Assembly: GCA_934394515.1 (NCBI GenBank)
Contig: CAKRRU010000009.1
Location: 1-38,933, forward strand
From: an uncultured Acetatifactor sp.
Lineage (GTDB): Bacteria; Bacillota; Clostridia; Lachnospirales; Lachnospiraceae
Direction: 5' to 3'
DNA length: 38,933 nucleotides
Shown: positions 32,247 to 38,933 of the stretch, in pieces
Numbering within the stretch: the first letter of the stretch is position 1
Layout of the letters: every line of letters starts with the position of its first letter
Made by a program: the position numbers and the translations under genes
The notes under the pieces: model-generated
What the model saw: only the letters and a program-made list of their open reading frames with translations
Database searches by the model: none
What the model was told of the DNA's origin: nothing

Positions 32247-32945
32247 ATGCCTGAAAAGAAAGTACAAGTAAACAATAATCCCGGACTCCCGTATGAAAGA
32301 TTCCTGAATTTCGGTCCGGAAAATCTGACGGAGGCAGAACTGCTTGCGGTTATTTTGCGGACAGGCACCAAAGACACTTCGGCGGTAGCACTTGCCGAAA
32401 AGGTGCTGGCGCTTGCCACCTATCCGAGGGAAGGACTTTTGGGCCTGCATGACGTAAGCATCGAAGAGCTGATGGAGATCCGCGGCATCGGTATGGTCAA
32501 GGCGGTGAAGCTGAAATGCATCGCAGAGCTTTCCAAGCGGATGAGCCGTGCAAAAGCCAGAACCGGGATCTGCTTTACCAGGGCGGATATGGTCGCGGAA
32601 TATTTCATGGAGAAGCTCAGACACCGGGATACGGAATGTGTGTACCTGCTCTGTCTGGATGCCAAGGGGCAGCTGATCCGGGAGAAAAAACTTTCGGACG
32701 GCAGTGTCAATATGGCATTGATCTCTCCCAGAGAAGTGTTTCTGGAAGCGTTGAAGGACAAAGCCGTGAATATCATTCTGGTACACAATCATCCCAGCGG
32801 AGACCCCACACCCAGCAGTTCCGACAGAGAACTGACTGCAAATGTTGCATCTGTGGGAGAACAGATGGATATCCCGTTACTTGACCACATTATTATCGGA
32901 GATAACAGGTATACTAGCTTTAAAGAGCAAAAATTATTGATTTGA
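32247..32945 (+). CDS. radC: RadC/JAMM-domain protein
   Basis: This 232-residue protein has an N-terminal helix-hairpin-helix-like region (about 25-90, with SIEELMEIRGIGMVKAVKL) and a C-terminal JAB/MPN metalloprotease-like domain. The zinc motif HNHPSGDPTPSSSD (180-193) has both His and the Asp, and the upstream Glu is likely in the EVFLEAL strand. RadC family members are widespread, but the old DNA repair assignment is doubtful and the biochemical role is not established. It is placed between the DUF4321-like gene and mreB, the usual Firmicute order (maf is absent here). An AGAAGGAG site precedes the ATG. Confidence 0.94.
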   Translation: MPEKKVQVNNNPGLPYERFLNFGPENLTEAELLAVILRTGTKDTSAVALAEKVLALATYPREGLLGLHDVSIEELMEIRGIGMVKAVKLKCIAELSKRMSRAKARTGICFTRADMVAEYFMEKLRHRDTECVYLLCLDAKGQLIREKKLSDGSVNMALISPREVFLEALKDKAVNIILVHNHPSGDPTPSSSDRELTANVASVGEQMDIPLLDHIIIGDNRYTSFKEQKLLI

Positions 32946-32966
32946 TATAAGAAAGGGACAAAGACA

Positions 32967-33977
32967 GTGGCAAACAATGCATTCGGTATCGACCTTGGTA
33001 CCAACAACATTAAAATCTATAATCGCAATGATGACAACATTATGATTGAGAAAAATATGATTGCCATCGAGAACAAAAATACGTTATTTGCGTATGGCAA
33101 CTCTGCATTTGAAATGTATGAGAAGGCGCCGGGCAATATTCATATTTCTTATCCGCTTTCTAACGGCGTGATCGCGGACATTAAGAATATGGAGACTCTG
33201 ATAAAATATTTTATCGGAGATCTACAGAAGGGAAATACCAAGCCTTCCGATTTCTTTATTGCGGTTCCTACGGATGTTACCGAGGTTGAGAAGAGAGCAT
33301 TCTACGATCTGATCAAGGGGGCGAATGTAAAAGCCAAGAAGATCATGGTCGTTGAGAAAGCTGTAGCGGATGGACTTGGTCTGGATATCGATGTAAAAAA
33401 TTCGCAGGGTGTATTGGTTGTCAATGTGGGTTATGAGACGACGGAAATCTCTATTTTGTCTCTGGGCGGCATCGTCCTCAGCAGACTGATCAAAGTGGGC
33501 GGCATGAAGTTCGATGATGCGATCCGTGCGGCGGTCAGAAGAGAGTTTTCTTTGATCATCGGAGGAAAAACAGCGGAAAACGTTAAAATTTCCCTGAAGG
33601 AATTGGAAGAAGAGGGAAAAGGTGCCATTGTATACGGCAGAGACATCGTGACGGGCCTTCCCGTGGAACGTGAGATCCCTACAAAGATGGTGGACGAGTC
33701 TCTGGAAGAGCACTTTAATACCATTATCGATAATGTAAAAGTGATCCTGGAGAGAACTCCGCCCGAACTGGCTGCGGATATTTACCGCCATGGTATTTAT
33801 CTGACCGGTGGGGCTTCCCAGGTAAGTCATCTGGCAGAAAGACTTGCCACAGGTACCGGATTACATGTAAATGCAGCTGAAAATCCGCTGACCAGTGTTG
33901 CAACAGGTCTGGCCAAGATCATTAAGGATGAGAACTATAAAACTGTAGCTTACGCAATTGAAGGGATGAGTAAATGA
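32967..33977 (+). CDS. mreB: Rod shape-determining actin homologue MreB/Mbl
   Basis: This 336-residue actin-fold ATPase has a phosphate-1 loop GIDLGTNNIKIY (7-18, slightly divergent from the usual GTANT), a VEKAVADGLG region, the phosphate-2 strand VLVVNVGYETTEI and the adenosine motif LTGGASQVSHLAERLA. It should form membrane-bound filaments that guide lateral wall synthesis with MreC, MreD and PBP2. The start is GTG, preceded by AGAAAGGG. Its stop overlaps the mreC start (ATGA), so translation is coupled. Confidence 0.94.
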   Translation: MANNAFGIDLGTNNIKIYNRNDDNIMIEKNMIAIENKNTLFAYGNSAFEMYEKAPGNIHISYPLSNGVIADIKNMETLIKYFIGDLQKGNTKPSDFFIAVPTDVTEVEKRAFYDLIKGANVKAKKIMVVEKAVADGLGLDIDVKNSQGVLVVNVGYETTEISILSLGGIVLSRLIKVGGMKFDDAIRAAVRREFSLIIGGKTAENVKISLKELEEEGKGAIVYGRDIVTGLPVEREIPTKMVDESLEEHFNTIIDNVKVILERTPPELAADIYRHGIYLTGGASQVSHLAERLATGTGLHVNAAENPLTSVATGLAKIIKDENYKTVAYAIEGMSK

Positions 33978-34864
33978 GCCCAGTCGTAAAAAGAAAAGGG
34001 GAGAGGTTTACTTTGCCAAGTAAATATCTCCTTTTTATTTTAACAATTCTATGTACCGTTATGATGCTGGTGACTTTCGGAACCAATGTATTTAACCGTC
34101 CTTTTAACAGGGTGGTAGGGTATGTGATCGTTCCTTTTGAACAGGGAATTGCCAAAGCGGGAGAATGGCTGTCTAACCGTTCGGATGAACTGGTGCAGAT
34201 CCGTGAACTCCTGGCGGAAAACAGTGCTTTAAAGGAACAGGTGGCATCTCTTACGGAAGAAAACACATTGTTACAGCAGGATAAATATGAACTGAATGAA
34301 CTCAGAGGACTGTTGGAACTGGATGAAGAATACGGAGACTATAATAAGATCGGTGCCAGGATCATCAGCAGGGATTCCGGTAACTGGTATTCTTCGTTTG
34401 TCATTGACAAGGGTTCCAATGACGGACTAGCTGATGATATGAATGTTATTGCCGGAGGCGGTCTGGTGGGACGTATTACCTCGGTGGGACCGAACTGGTC
34501 CAGGGTGACTTCTATTATTTCTGACAATTCAAATGTCAGCGGCATGACACTTGCAACGGGAGATAATCTGATCGTATCCGGAGATCTGCAGCTGATGGCC
34601 CAGGGAGTCATTCCTTTCAGCAAACTGGTAGACAGCCGGGATGCTGTAGCGGAAGGAGACAAAGTGGTGACTTCCGATATCAGCGACAAATATCTTCCGA
34701 ATATTCTGATCGGTTATATCAGCACGATCAATAAGGATACCAATAACCTGACAAAATCCGGTTATCTGACCCCTGTGGTAGATTTCGAACATCTCAGTGA
34801 GGTGCTTGTGATCACGGATAAAAAACAGCAGGTACCGGACGGAGGAAGCACAGATGGAGAATAA
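33974..34864 (+). CDS. mreC: Rod shape-determining protein MreC
   Basis: This 296-residue bitopic protein has a basic cytoplasmic N terminus, one membrane helix (about 18-37) and a coiled coil (about 75-112, ALKEQVASLTEENTLL). The beta-barrel MreC domain includes ARIISRDSGNWYSSFVIDKGSNDG and VGRITSVGPNWSRVTSIIS. It scaffolds PBP2 and other elongasome enzymes outside the membrane. It overlaps mreB by four bases and mreD by eleven. Confidence 0.95.
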   Translation: MSPVVKRKGERFTLPSKYLLFILTILCTVMMLVTFGTNVFNRPFNRVVGYVIVPFEQGIAKAGEWLSNRSDELVQIRELLAENSALKEQVASLTEENTLLQQDKYELNELRGLLELDEEYGDYNKIGARIISRDSGNWYSSFVIDKGSNDGLADDMNVIAGGGLVGRITSVGPNWSRVTSIISDNSNVSGMTLATGDNLIVSGDLQLMAQGVIPFSKLVDSRDAVAEGDKVVTSDISDKYLPNILIGYISTINKDTNNLTKSGYLTPVVDFEHLSEVLVITDKKQQVPDGGSTDGE

Positions 34865-35393
34865 CAGCAGCTTCCTTCGTAAAATTGTTGTCGCAGTACT
34901 GATCATTCTGTTTTTCATTTTGCAATGTAATGTATTCAACAGTCTGGCATTGGGCGGTATTATTCCGAATCTGATGATTATCCTGACTTCTTCCTTTGGA
35001 TTTATGAGAGGAGAAAAAGAAGGTCTTTTCATCGGGTTTGCCTGCGGACTCTTATGTGATATTTTCTTTGGGAGTTTTCTGGGATTTTATGCCATGGTGA
35101 TGATGTACATAGGCTTTTTAAACGGAAAGTTTTGCAGAATCTTTTATCCGGAAGATATTAAATTGCCGTTGGCACTGATCGTAGTGAGCGATATTTCTTA
35201 CGGATTGATTTGTTATATTCTGATGTTTCTTTTGAGAGGGCGTTTTCATTTCCCGTACTATTTTACAAGAGTGATCCTTCCGGAGGCACTTTATACCATT
35301 GTTGTTACAATTGTTTTATATCCTCTGATTCTGAAAATCAATCAGAGACTGGAGGAAAAGGAAAAAAGGAGCGCACAGAAATTTGTTTCGTGA
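34854..35393 (+). CDS. mreD: Rod shape-determining protein MreD
   Basis: This 179-residue membrane protein has about five hydrophobic helices between residues 8 and 165 and the MreD features GGIIPNLMIIL and EGLFIGFACGLLCDIFFGSFLG. It belongs to the elongasome with MreC. Its ATG lies within the last codons of mreC (11-base overlap) and its stop overlaps the PBP2 start by 11 bases, so the chain mreB-C-D-PBP2 is translationally linked. Confidence 0.93.
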   Translation: MENNSSFLRKIVVAVLIILFFILQCNVFNSLALGGIIPNLMIILTSSFGFMRGEKEGLFIGFACGLLCDIFFGSFLGFYAMVMMYIGFLNGKFCRIFYPEDIKLPLALIVVSDISYGLICYILMFLLRGRFHFPYYFTRVILPEALYTIVVTIVLYPLILKINQRLEEKEKRSAQKFVS

Positions 35394-38271
35394 AATCAAA
35401 GATCACATAATTAATATTGTGACCAGCAGACTGACAGTACTTATGATACTGTTTGCTTTTTTTGCGGGAGTACTGCTTTATCGTTGCTTTCATTTGCAGA
35501 TCGTAAACGGAGAAGAGTATCTGAATGATTTCATTCTTCAGATCGAGAAGACCAGAGATATTTCCAGTACCAGAGGACGGATCCTTGACAGAAACGGCAA
35601 TGTACTGGCAGAAAATGAACTGGCATATTCCGTAAAGATCGAGGATGTATTTGAGTCCAGCCGGAATAAAAATGCAAAAGTCAATGATGTCGTCTATCGT
35701 CTGATCAAACTGATCGAGAAAAACGGGGACAGTGTGATCACGGATTTCAAGATCGTGATCGATGAGGACGGGGATTATGCTTATTCTGTGGATGGGACGG
35801 CATTGTTGCGTTTTCAGGCAGATGTTTTGGGCTACCGGACAGTGGACAAGCTTTCGGCCGAACAGAAAGCAATGACCGCGCAGGAACTGATGGAATATTT
35901 AAGCCGTGTGAAAGGCGGTTTTGCCATTGGACAATATGAAAATCCGGATGACACCGGCACAGAATTTATCCCGGGCAAAGGCTATACCAAGGAAGAATGG
36001 CTGCAGATGGTGACCATCCGATATGCCATGAATCTGACTTCTTTCCGGAAATATGTGGGAACCACTGTGGCTACCAATGTCAGCGAGGAAACAGTGGCGG
36101 TGATCATGGAGAATTCCGACCAGCTGGATGGTGTATCAATCGTGGAGGATACCGTACGTCATTACATAGACAGCAAATATTTCGCTCATGTGCTGGGCTA
36201 TACAGGCAAGATTTCTTCCGATGAACTGACAGAGTTAAATGATCAGGTGGTGGCGGAAGGCGGCATGGCAGACACTTACACAATCAATGACGTCGTAGGT
36301 AAGAGCGGTATTGAATCCTATATGGAGACCACACTGCAGGGTGTCAAGGGCAGTGAAAAAGTGGTGGTGGACAACACCGGCAAGGTGATCACTATTTTAG
36401 AACGCAAAGAAGCGCAGCCGGGTGCGGATGTGTATCTGACCATCGACAAGGATCTGACGGAGGCAGTCTATAATATCGTTGAACAGAAGCTTGCCGGTCT
36501 GGTATCCAGCAAGATCATCAACGCCAAAGAATTCAATCTGCCGGAAAATGCAAAAAGCTCATCCATTAAGATTCCGATCTATGATGTATATTTTGCCATG
36601 ATCAATAATAACATCCTGGACAGAAAACACTTTGAGGCGGAGGATGCCGGAGAGACGGAGAAAGCAGTCTATGCCGCATACCTGGAATATAAGCAGGGAG
36701 TTTACGACAGACTGACTTACGAACTGACAGACGGGGCAACTCCTTATAATAAACTTTCCAAGGAATATCAGGTATACCAGAGTAATATTGTAAGCCTTCT
36801 CAGAGATGAAGGCGTGATCATGAAGGAACTGGTGGATGATAACGACGCAACCCAGAATGCATGGGCGAAAGAAGAAGTGATTTCCTTAAAAGAGTATCTG
36901 CAGTATTGCATTGCCATGAACTGGATCGATGTGAGCAAGCTGGACCTGAATGATAAATATTCGGATTCCGCAGAGGTCTATGACAAACTGCTGGAGTATA
37001 CGATCGAATCCATCGATCATACTACGGAATTCCAGAAACGCTTTTATAAATATATGCTTTTAAACGATAAGATCACGGGAAGACAGATCTGTATGCTCTT
37101 ATGTGAACAACAGGTGGTAGATATCCCTGCGGAGGATGAAGAAGGATTGTATTCCGGAAAGCTGTCGGCGTATCAGTTCATGATGAACCGGATCAATAAC
37201 CTGGAGATCACACCGGCGCAGCTGGCACTGGATCCCTGTAATGCTTCCGTGGTCATTACGGATGTCAATACAGGCGATGTACTGGCTATGGTGTCTTATC
37301 CCGGATATGACAATAACAAGATGGCAAATACTGTGGATGCGGAATATTACGCACAGCTGAATGCGGACAAGTCCAGTCCCCAGCTGAATTTCGCTACCCA
37401 GTATAAGGCAGCGCCCGGATCTACATTTAAGATCGTATCCGCTACGGCGGGACTGATGGAGAATGTGATCAATCTCCAGACCCGTGTGAATTGTGTCGGT
37501 ACTTTTACAGAAATCACACCGTCCCCCAGATGCTGGAGAATCTCCGGACACGGTTATGAAAATGTGACATCCGCCATCAAGGATTCCTGTAACTACTTTT
37601 TCTATAATGTGGGCTATCAGCTGGCAACCAGAAGCGGAAGCTATGATGAACAGGGTGGTCTGGATACCCTGACTAAATATGCGGATCTGTACGGACTGAC
37701 GGATAAGTCGGGTGTGGAGATCGGAGAATATGCTCCGGATGTATCTACCAAGGATCCGGTACGTTCTGCCATCGGACAGGGCAGTAACAGTTACACTACG
37801 GTGGGACTTGCCCGATATGTCACAACAATAGCCAACAGCGGAACCTGCTATAATCTGACACTGTTAGACAAAACCACGGATTCCCAGGGGAATCTGCTGA
37901 AGGAATATCATGCGGAAGTAAGAAATCAGATCGACCTCCCACAGGAATATTGGAATGCATTCCATCTCGGTATGAGACAGGTAGTGGAAAACAAAGCATA
38001 TTTCAGCGATCTGGCAGTAAATGCGGCAGGTAAGACAGGTACGGCGGAGCAGACAGCATCAAGACCCAACCATGCTTTGTTTATCTGTTATGCACCGTAT
38101 GAGAGTCCTGAGATTGCCATTGCAACCAGAATCCCGTTCGGCTATTCCTCAGACTATGCGGCACAGTTTACCAGAGACATTATCAAATATTACTATGGAC
38201 TTGCCGAAGAGGATGATCTGATCACCGGAACCGCGGATACTTTGGATAATGCGGTTTCTAATGAGATGTAA
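35383..38271 (+). CDS. mrdA: Class B penicillin-binding protein 2 (elongasome transpeptidase), enlarged
   Basis: This 962-residue peptidoglycan transpeptidase has a membrane anchor (about 14-36) and an N-terminal pedestal with RGRILDRNGNVLAENELAYS (about 60-79). The catalytic domain has all active-site motifs: STFK (Ser680), SCN (735) and KTGT (884-887). Between the TIDKDLTEAVYNIVEQKLA segment (about 352-370) and CNASVVITDVNTGDVLAM (about 615) lie about 240 residues, rich in Asp/Glu/Lys/Tyr, not found in standard PBP2 proteins of about 600-700 aa. The start is TTG with AAGGAG 11 bases upstream; no better in-frame start is close. Directly behind mreD, it fits MrdA/PbpA of the rod system. Confidence 0.93.
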   Translation: MFREIKDHIINIVTSRLTVLMILFAFFAGVLLYRCFHLQIVNGEEYLNDFILQIEKTRDISSTRGRILDRNGNVLAENELAYSVKIEDVFESSRNKNAKVNDVVYRLIKLIEKNGDSVITDFKIVIDEDGDYAYSVDGTALLRFQADVLGYRTVDKLSAEQKAMTAQELMEYLSRVKGGFAIGQYENPDDTGTEFIPGKGYTKEEWLQMVTIRYAMNLTSFRKYVGTTVATNVSEETVAVIMENSDQLDGVSIVEDTVRHYIDSKYFAHVLGYTGKISSDELTELNDQVVAEGGMADTYTINDVVGKSGIESYMETTLQGVKGSEKVVVDNTGKVITILERKEAQPGADVYLTIDKDLTEAVYNIVEQKLAGLVSSKIINAKEFNLPENAKSSSIKIPIYDVYFAMINNNILDRKHFEAEDAGETEKAVYAAYLEYKQGVYDRLTYELTDGATPYNKLSKEYQVYQSNIVSLLRDEGVIMKELVDDNDATQNAWAKEEVISLKEYLQYCIAMNWIDVSKLDLNDKYSDSAEVYDKLLEYTIESIDHTTEFQKRFYKYMLLNDKITGRQICMLLCEQQVVDIPAEDEEGLYSGKLSAYQFMMNRINNLEITPAQLALDPCNASVVITDVNTGDVLAMVSYPGYDNNKMANTVDAEYYAQLNADKSSPQLNFATQYKAAPGSTFKIVSATAGLMENVINLQTRVNCVGTFTEITPSPRCWRISGHGYENVTSAIKDSCNYFFYNVGYQLATRSGSYDEQGGLDTLTKYADLYGLTDKSGVEIGEYAPDVSTKDPVRSAIGQGSNSYTTVGLARYVTTIANSGTCYNLTLLDKTTDSQGNLLKEYHAEVRNQIDLPQEYWNAFHLGMRQVVENKAYFSDLAVNAAGKTGTAEQTASRPNHALFICYAPYESPEIAIATRIPFGYSSDYAAQFTRDIIKYYYGLAEEDDLITGTADTLDNAVSNEM

Positions 38272-38340
38272 CTATCACGATTTTGCGAATGTGGTGCTCC
38301 GGATAGTTAAACTTAATAATTAAAAAGACAGGTAAGAATA

Positions 38341-38933
38341 ATGAAAGATGCAGTATTGATCAAAAGCTTTCCCAACGGAATCAATCTTGTGATGCGTGAA
38401 GACGTGGAAATGGATGAGATCCTAAACGAACTTGCGATGAAGTTCGCCGAGGCCAGAAACTTTTTCGGGACGTCCAGCATGGCCCTTTCCATGGAAGGCA
38501 GAAAAGTGACGGAAGACGAAGAAATCCGGATCCTGGATACGATCCGCCAGAGCAGCAATGTAAGGATCGTATGCATTGTAGGCAGGGATGAAGAAACCAA
38601 TAAAAATTACATCAAAGCCTTACAACACATGGAAAAGGTGTTTTCCATGGATAAAAACCTGACCGGCGGGGATGAGGGACAGTTTTACAAGGGAACTCTG
38701 AAGAACCGGGAAGTAATCGAGACAGAGAACAGCATTGTAGTGCTGGGGGATGTCTATCCGGGCTGTGCGGTGATATCCGCAGGTAATATCATTATCCTCG
38801 GAGGCCTGTACGGGGAAGCCTATGCAGGCGGTTCCGGCAGGGAAGATTGTTATATTGTAGCGCTTGAAATGGAGCCGGAAAGATTAAAAATCGGCGATTT
38901 CAAATATAAAACCAATGCGAAACAGTCGAAATG
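38341..38933 (+). CDS. minC: Septum site-determining protein MinC, 3' truncated
   Basis: From ATG 38341 the frame stays open to the window end (197 codons). The N-terminal MinC_N domain (about 1-100) is followed by a linker and the start of the beta-helical MinC_C domain, with the marks YKGTLKNREVIETENSIVVLGDVYPGCAVISAGNIIILG split over about 118-157 and GLYGEAYAGG after it. MinC blocks FtsZ assembly away from midcell, directed by MinD, whose gene probably lies just downstream. A modest ACAGGTAAG box precedes the start. The 69-bp gap from PBP2 has only a weak 7-bp inverted repeat (AACTATC/GATAGTT) and no terminator. Confidence 0.93.
   Translation, partial: MKDAVLIKSFPNGINLVMREDVEMDEILNELAMKFAEARNFFGTSSMALSMEGRKVTEDEEIRILDTIRQSSNVRIVCIVGRDEETNKNYIKALQHMEKVFSMDKNLTGGDEGQFYKGTLKNREVIETENSIVVLGDVYPGCAVISAGNIIILGGLYGEAYAGGSGREDCYIVALEMEPERLKIGDFKYKTNAKQSK

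Noticed and set aside
38265..38304. Possible terminator between PBP2 and minC
   Set aside because: The inverted repeat is only 7 bp with a long loop and no T-tract.

Overview
The window looks like a core-genome stretch from a spore-forming anaerobic member of the Clostridia, most likely a Lachnospiraceae bacterium. This rests on the six-subunit Rnf operon in C-D-G-E-A-B order, the cotJABC spore-coat operon and a SleB-type hydrolase, the mutS-mutL-miaA-YnbB and radC-mreBCD-PBP2-minC gene orders, strong AGGAG-type ribosome binding sites, occasional GTG/TTG starts and moderate G+C. The organism is inferred from gene content; no rRNA or tRNA gene is present.

Layout. 1-3.0 kb: the 3' end of an S1-domain (ribosomal protein S1-like) gene, a cheR methyltransferase, and a divergent RNase H-like nuclease. 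3.3-8.4 kb: the Rnf ferredoxin:NAD+ oxidoreductase operon. 8.4-11.1 kb: a membrane-anchored GH25-fold protein with an apparently damaged active site, a convergent AP2/degenerate-HNH protein, and a SleB-like hydrolase. 11.2-13.7 kb: thrC facing the cotJABC operon, with a shared bidirectional terminator; cotJA is only 56 aa. 13.74-14.21 kb: a non-coding region packed with palindromes and direct repeats. 14.2-18.8 kb: a response regulator, histidine kinase and a membrane-anchored unknown in overlapping order, then a sodium:alanine symporter-family gene. 19-24.6 kb: pepT, miaB, a membrane diguanylate cyclase and a SulP transporter with STAS domain. 24.8-31.8 kb: mutS, mutL, miaA and a PLP-dependent YnbB-like lyase. 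32-38.9 kb: a DUF4321-like membrane peptide, radC, mreB, mreC, mreD, an oversized class B PBP2 and a truncated minC.

How the genes work together. RnfCDGEAB couples reduced-ferredoxin oxidation to NAD+ reduction and ion export. MutS and MutL (with the metal-dependent endonuclease motif) form the methyl-independent mismatch repair pair. MiaA and MiaB, both in the window, make ms2i6A37 in tRNA. MreBCD, PBP2 and MinC form the elongation and division-site module.

Most of the window is ordinary housekeeping. The best candidates for something undescribed are: (i) the palindromic repeat region at 13.86-14.2 kb, where a 55-bp palindrome appears to have inserted into one copy of a 38-bp repeat, and whose loop sequence recurs at two other loci; (ii) a GH25-fold protein lacking key acidic residues; (iii) an AP2 protein whose HNH core lacks its histidine; (iv) a four-cysteine C-terminal extension on RnfE; (v) a PBP2 with about 240 extra residues; (vi) two promoters whose start points fall inside strong hairpins. 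I see no CRISPR array, transposase, prophage or recognisable defence system.
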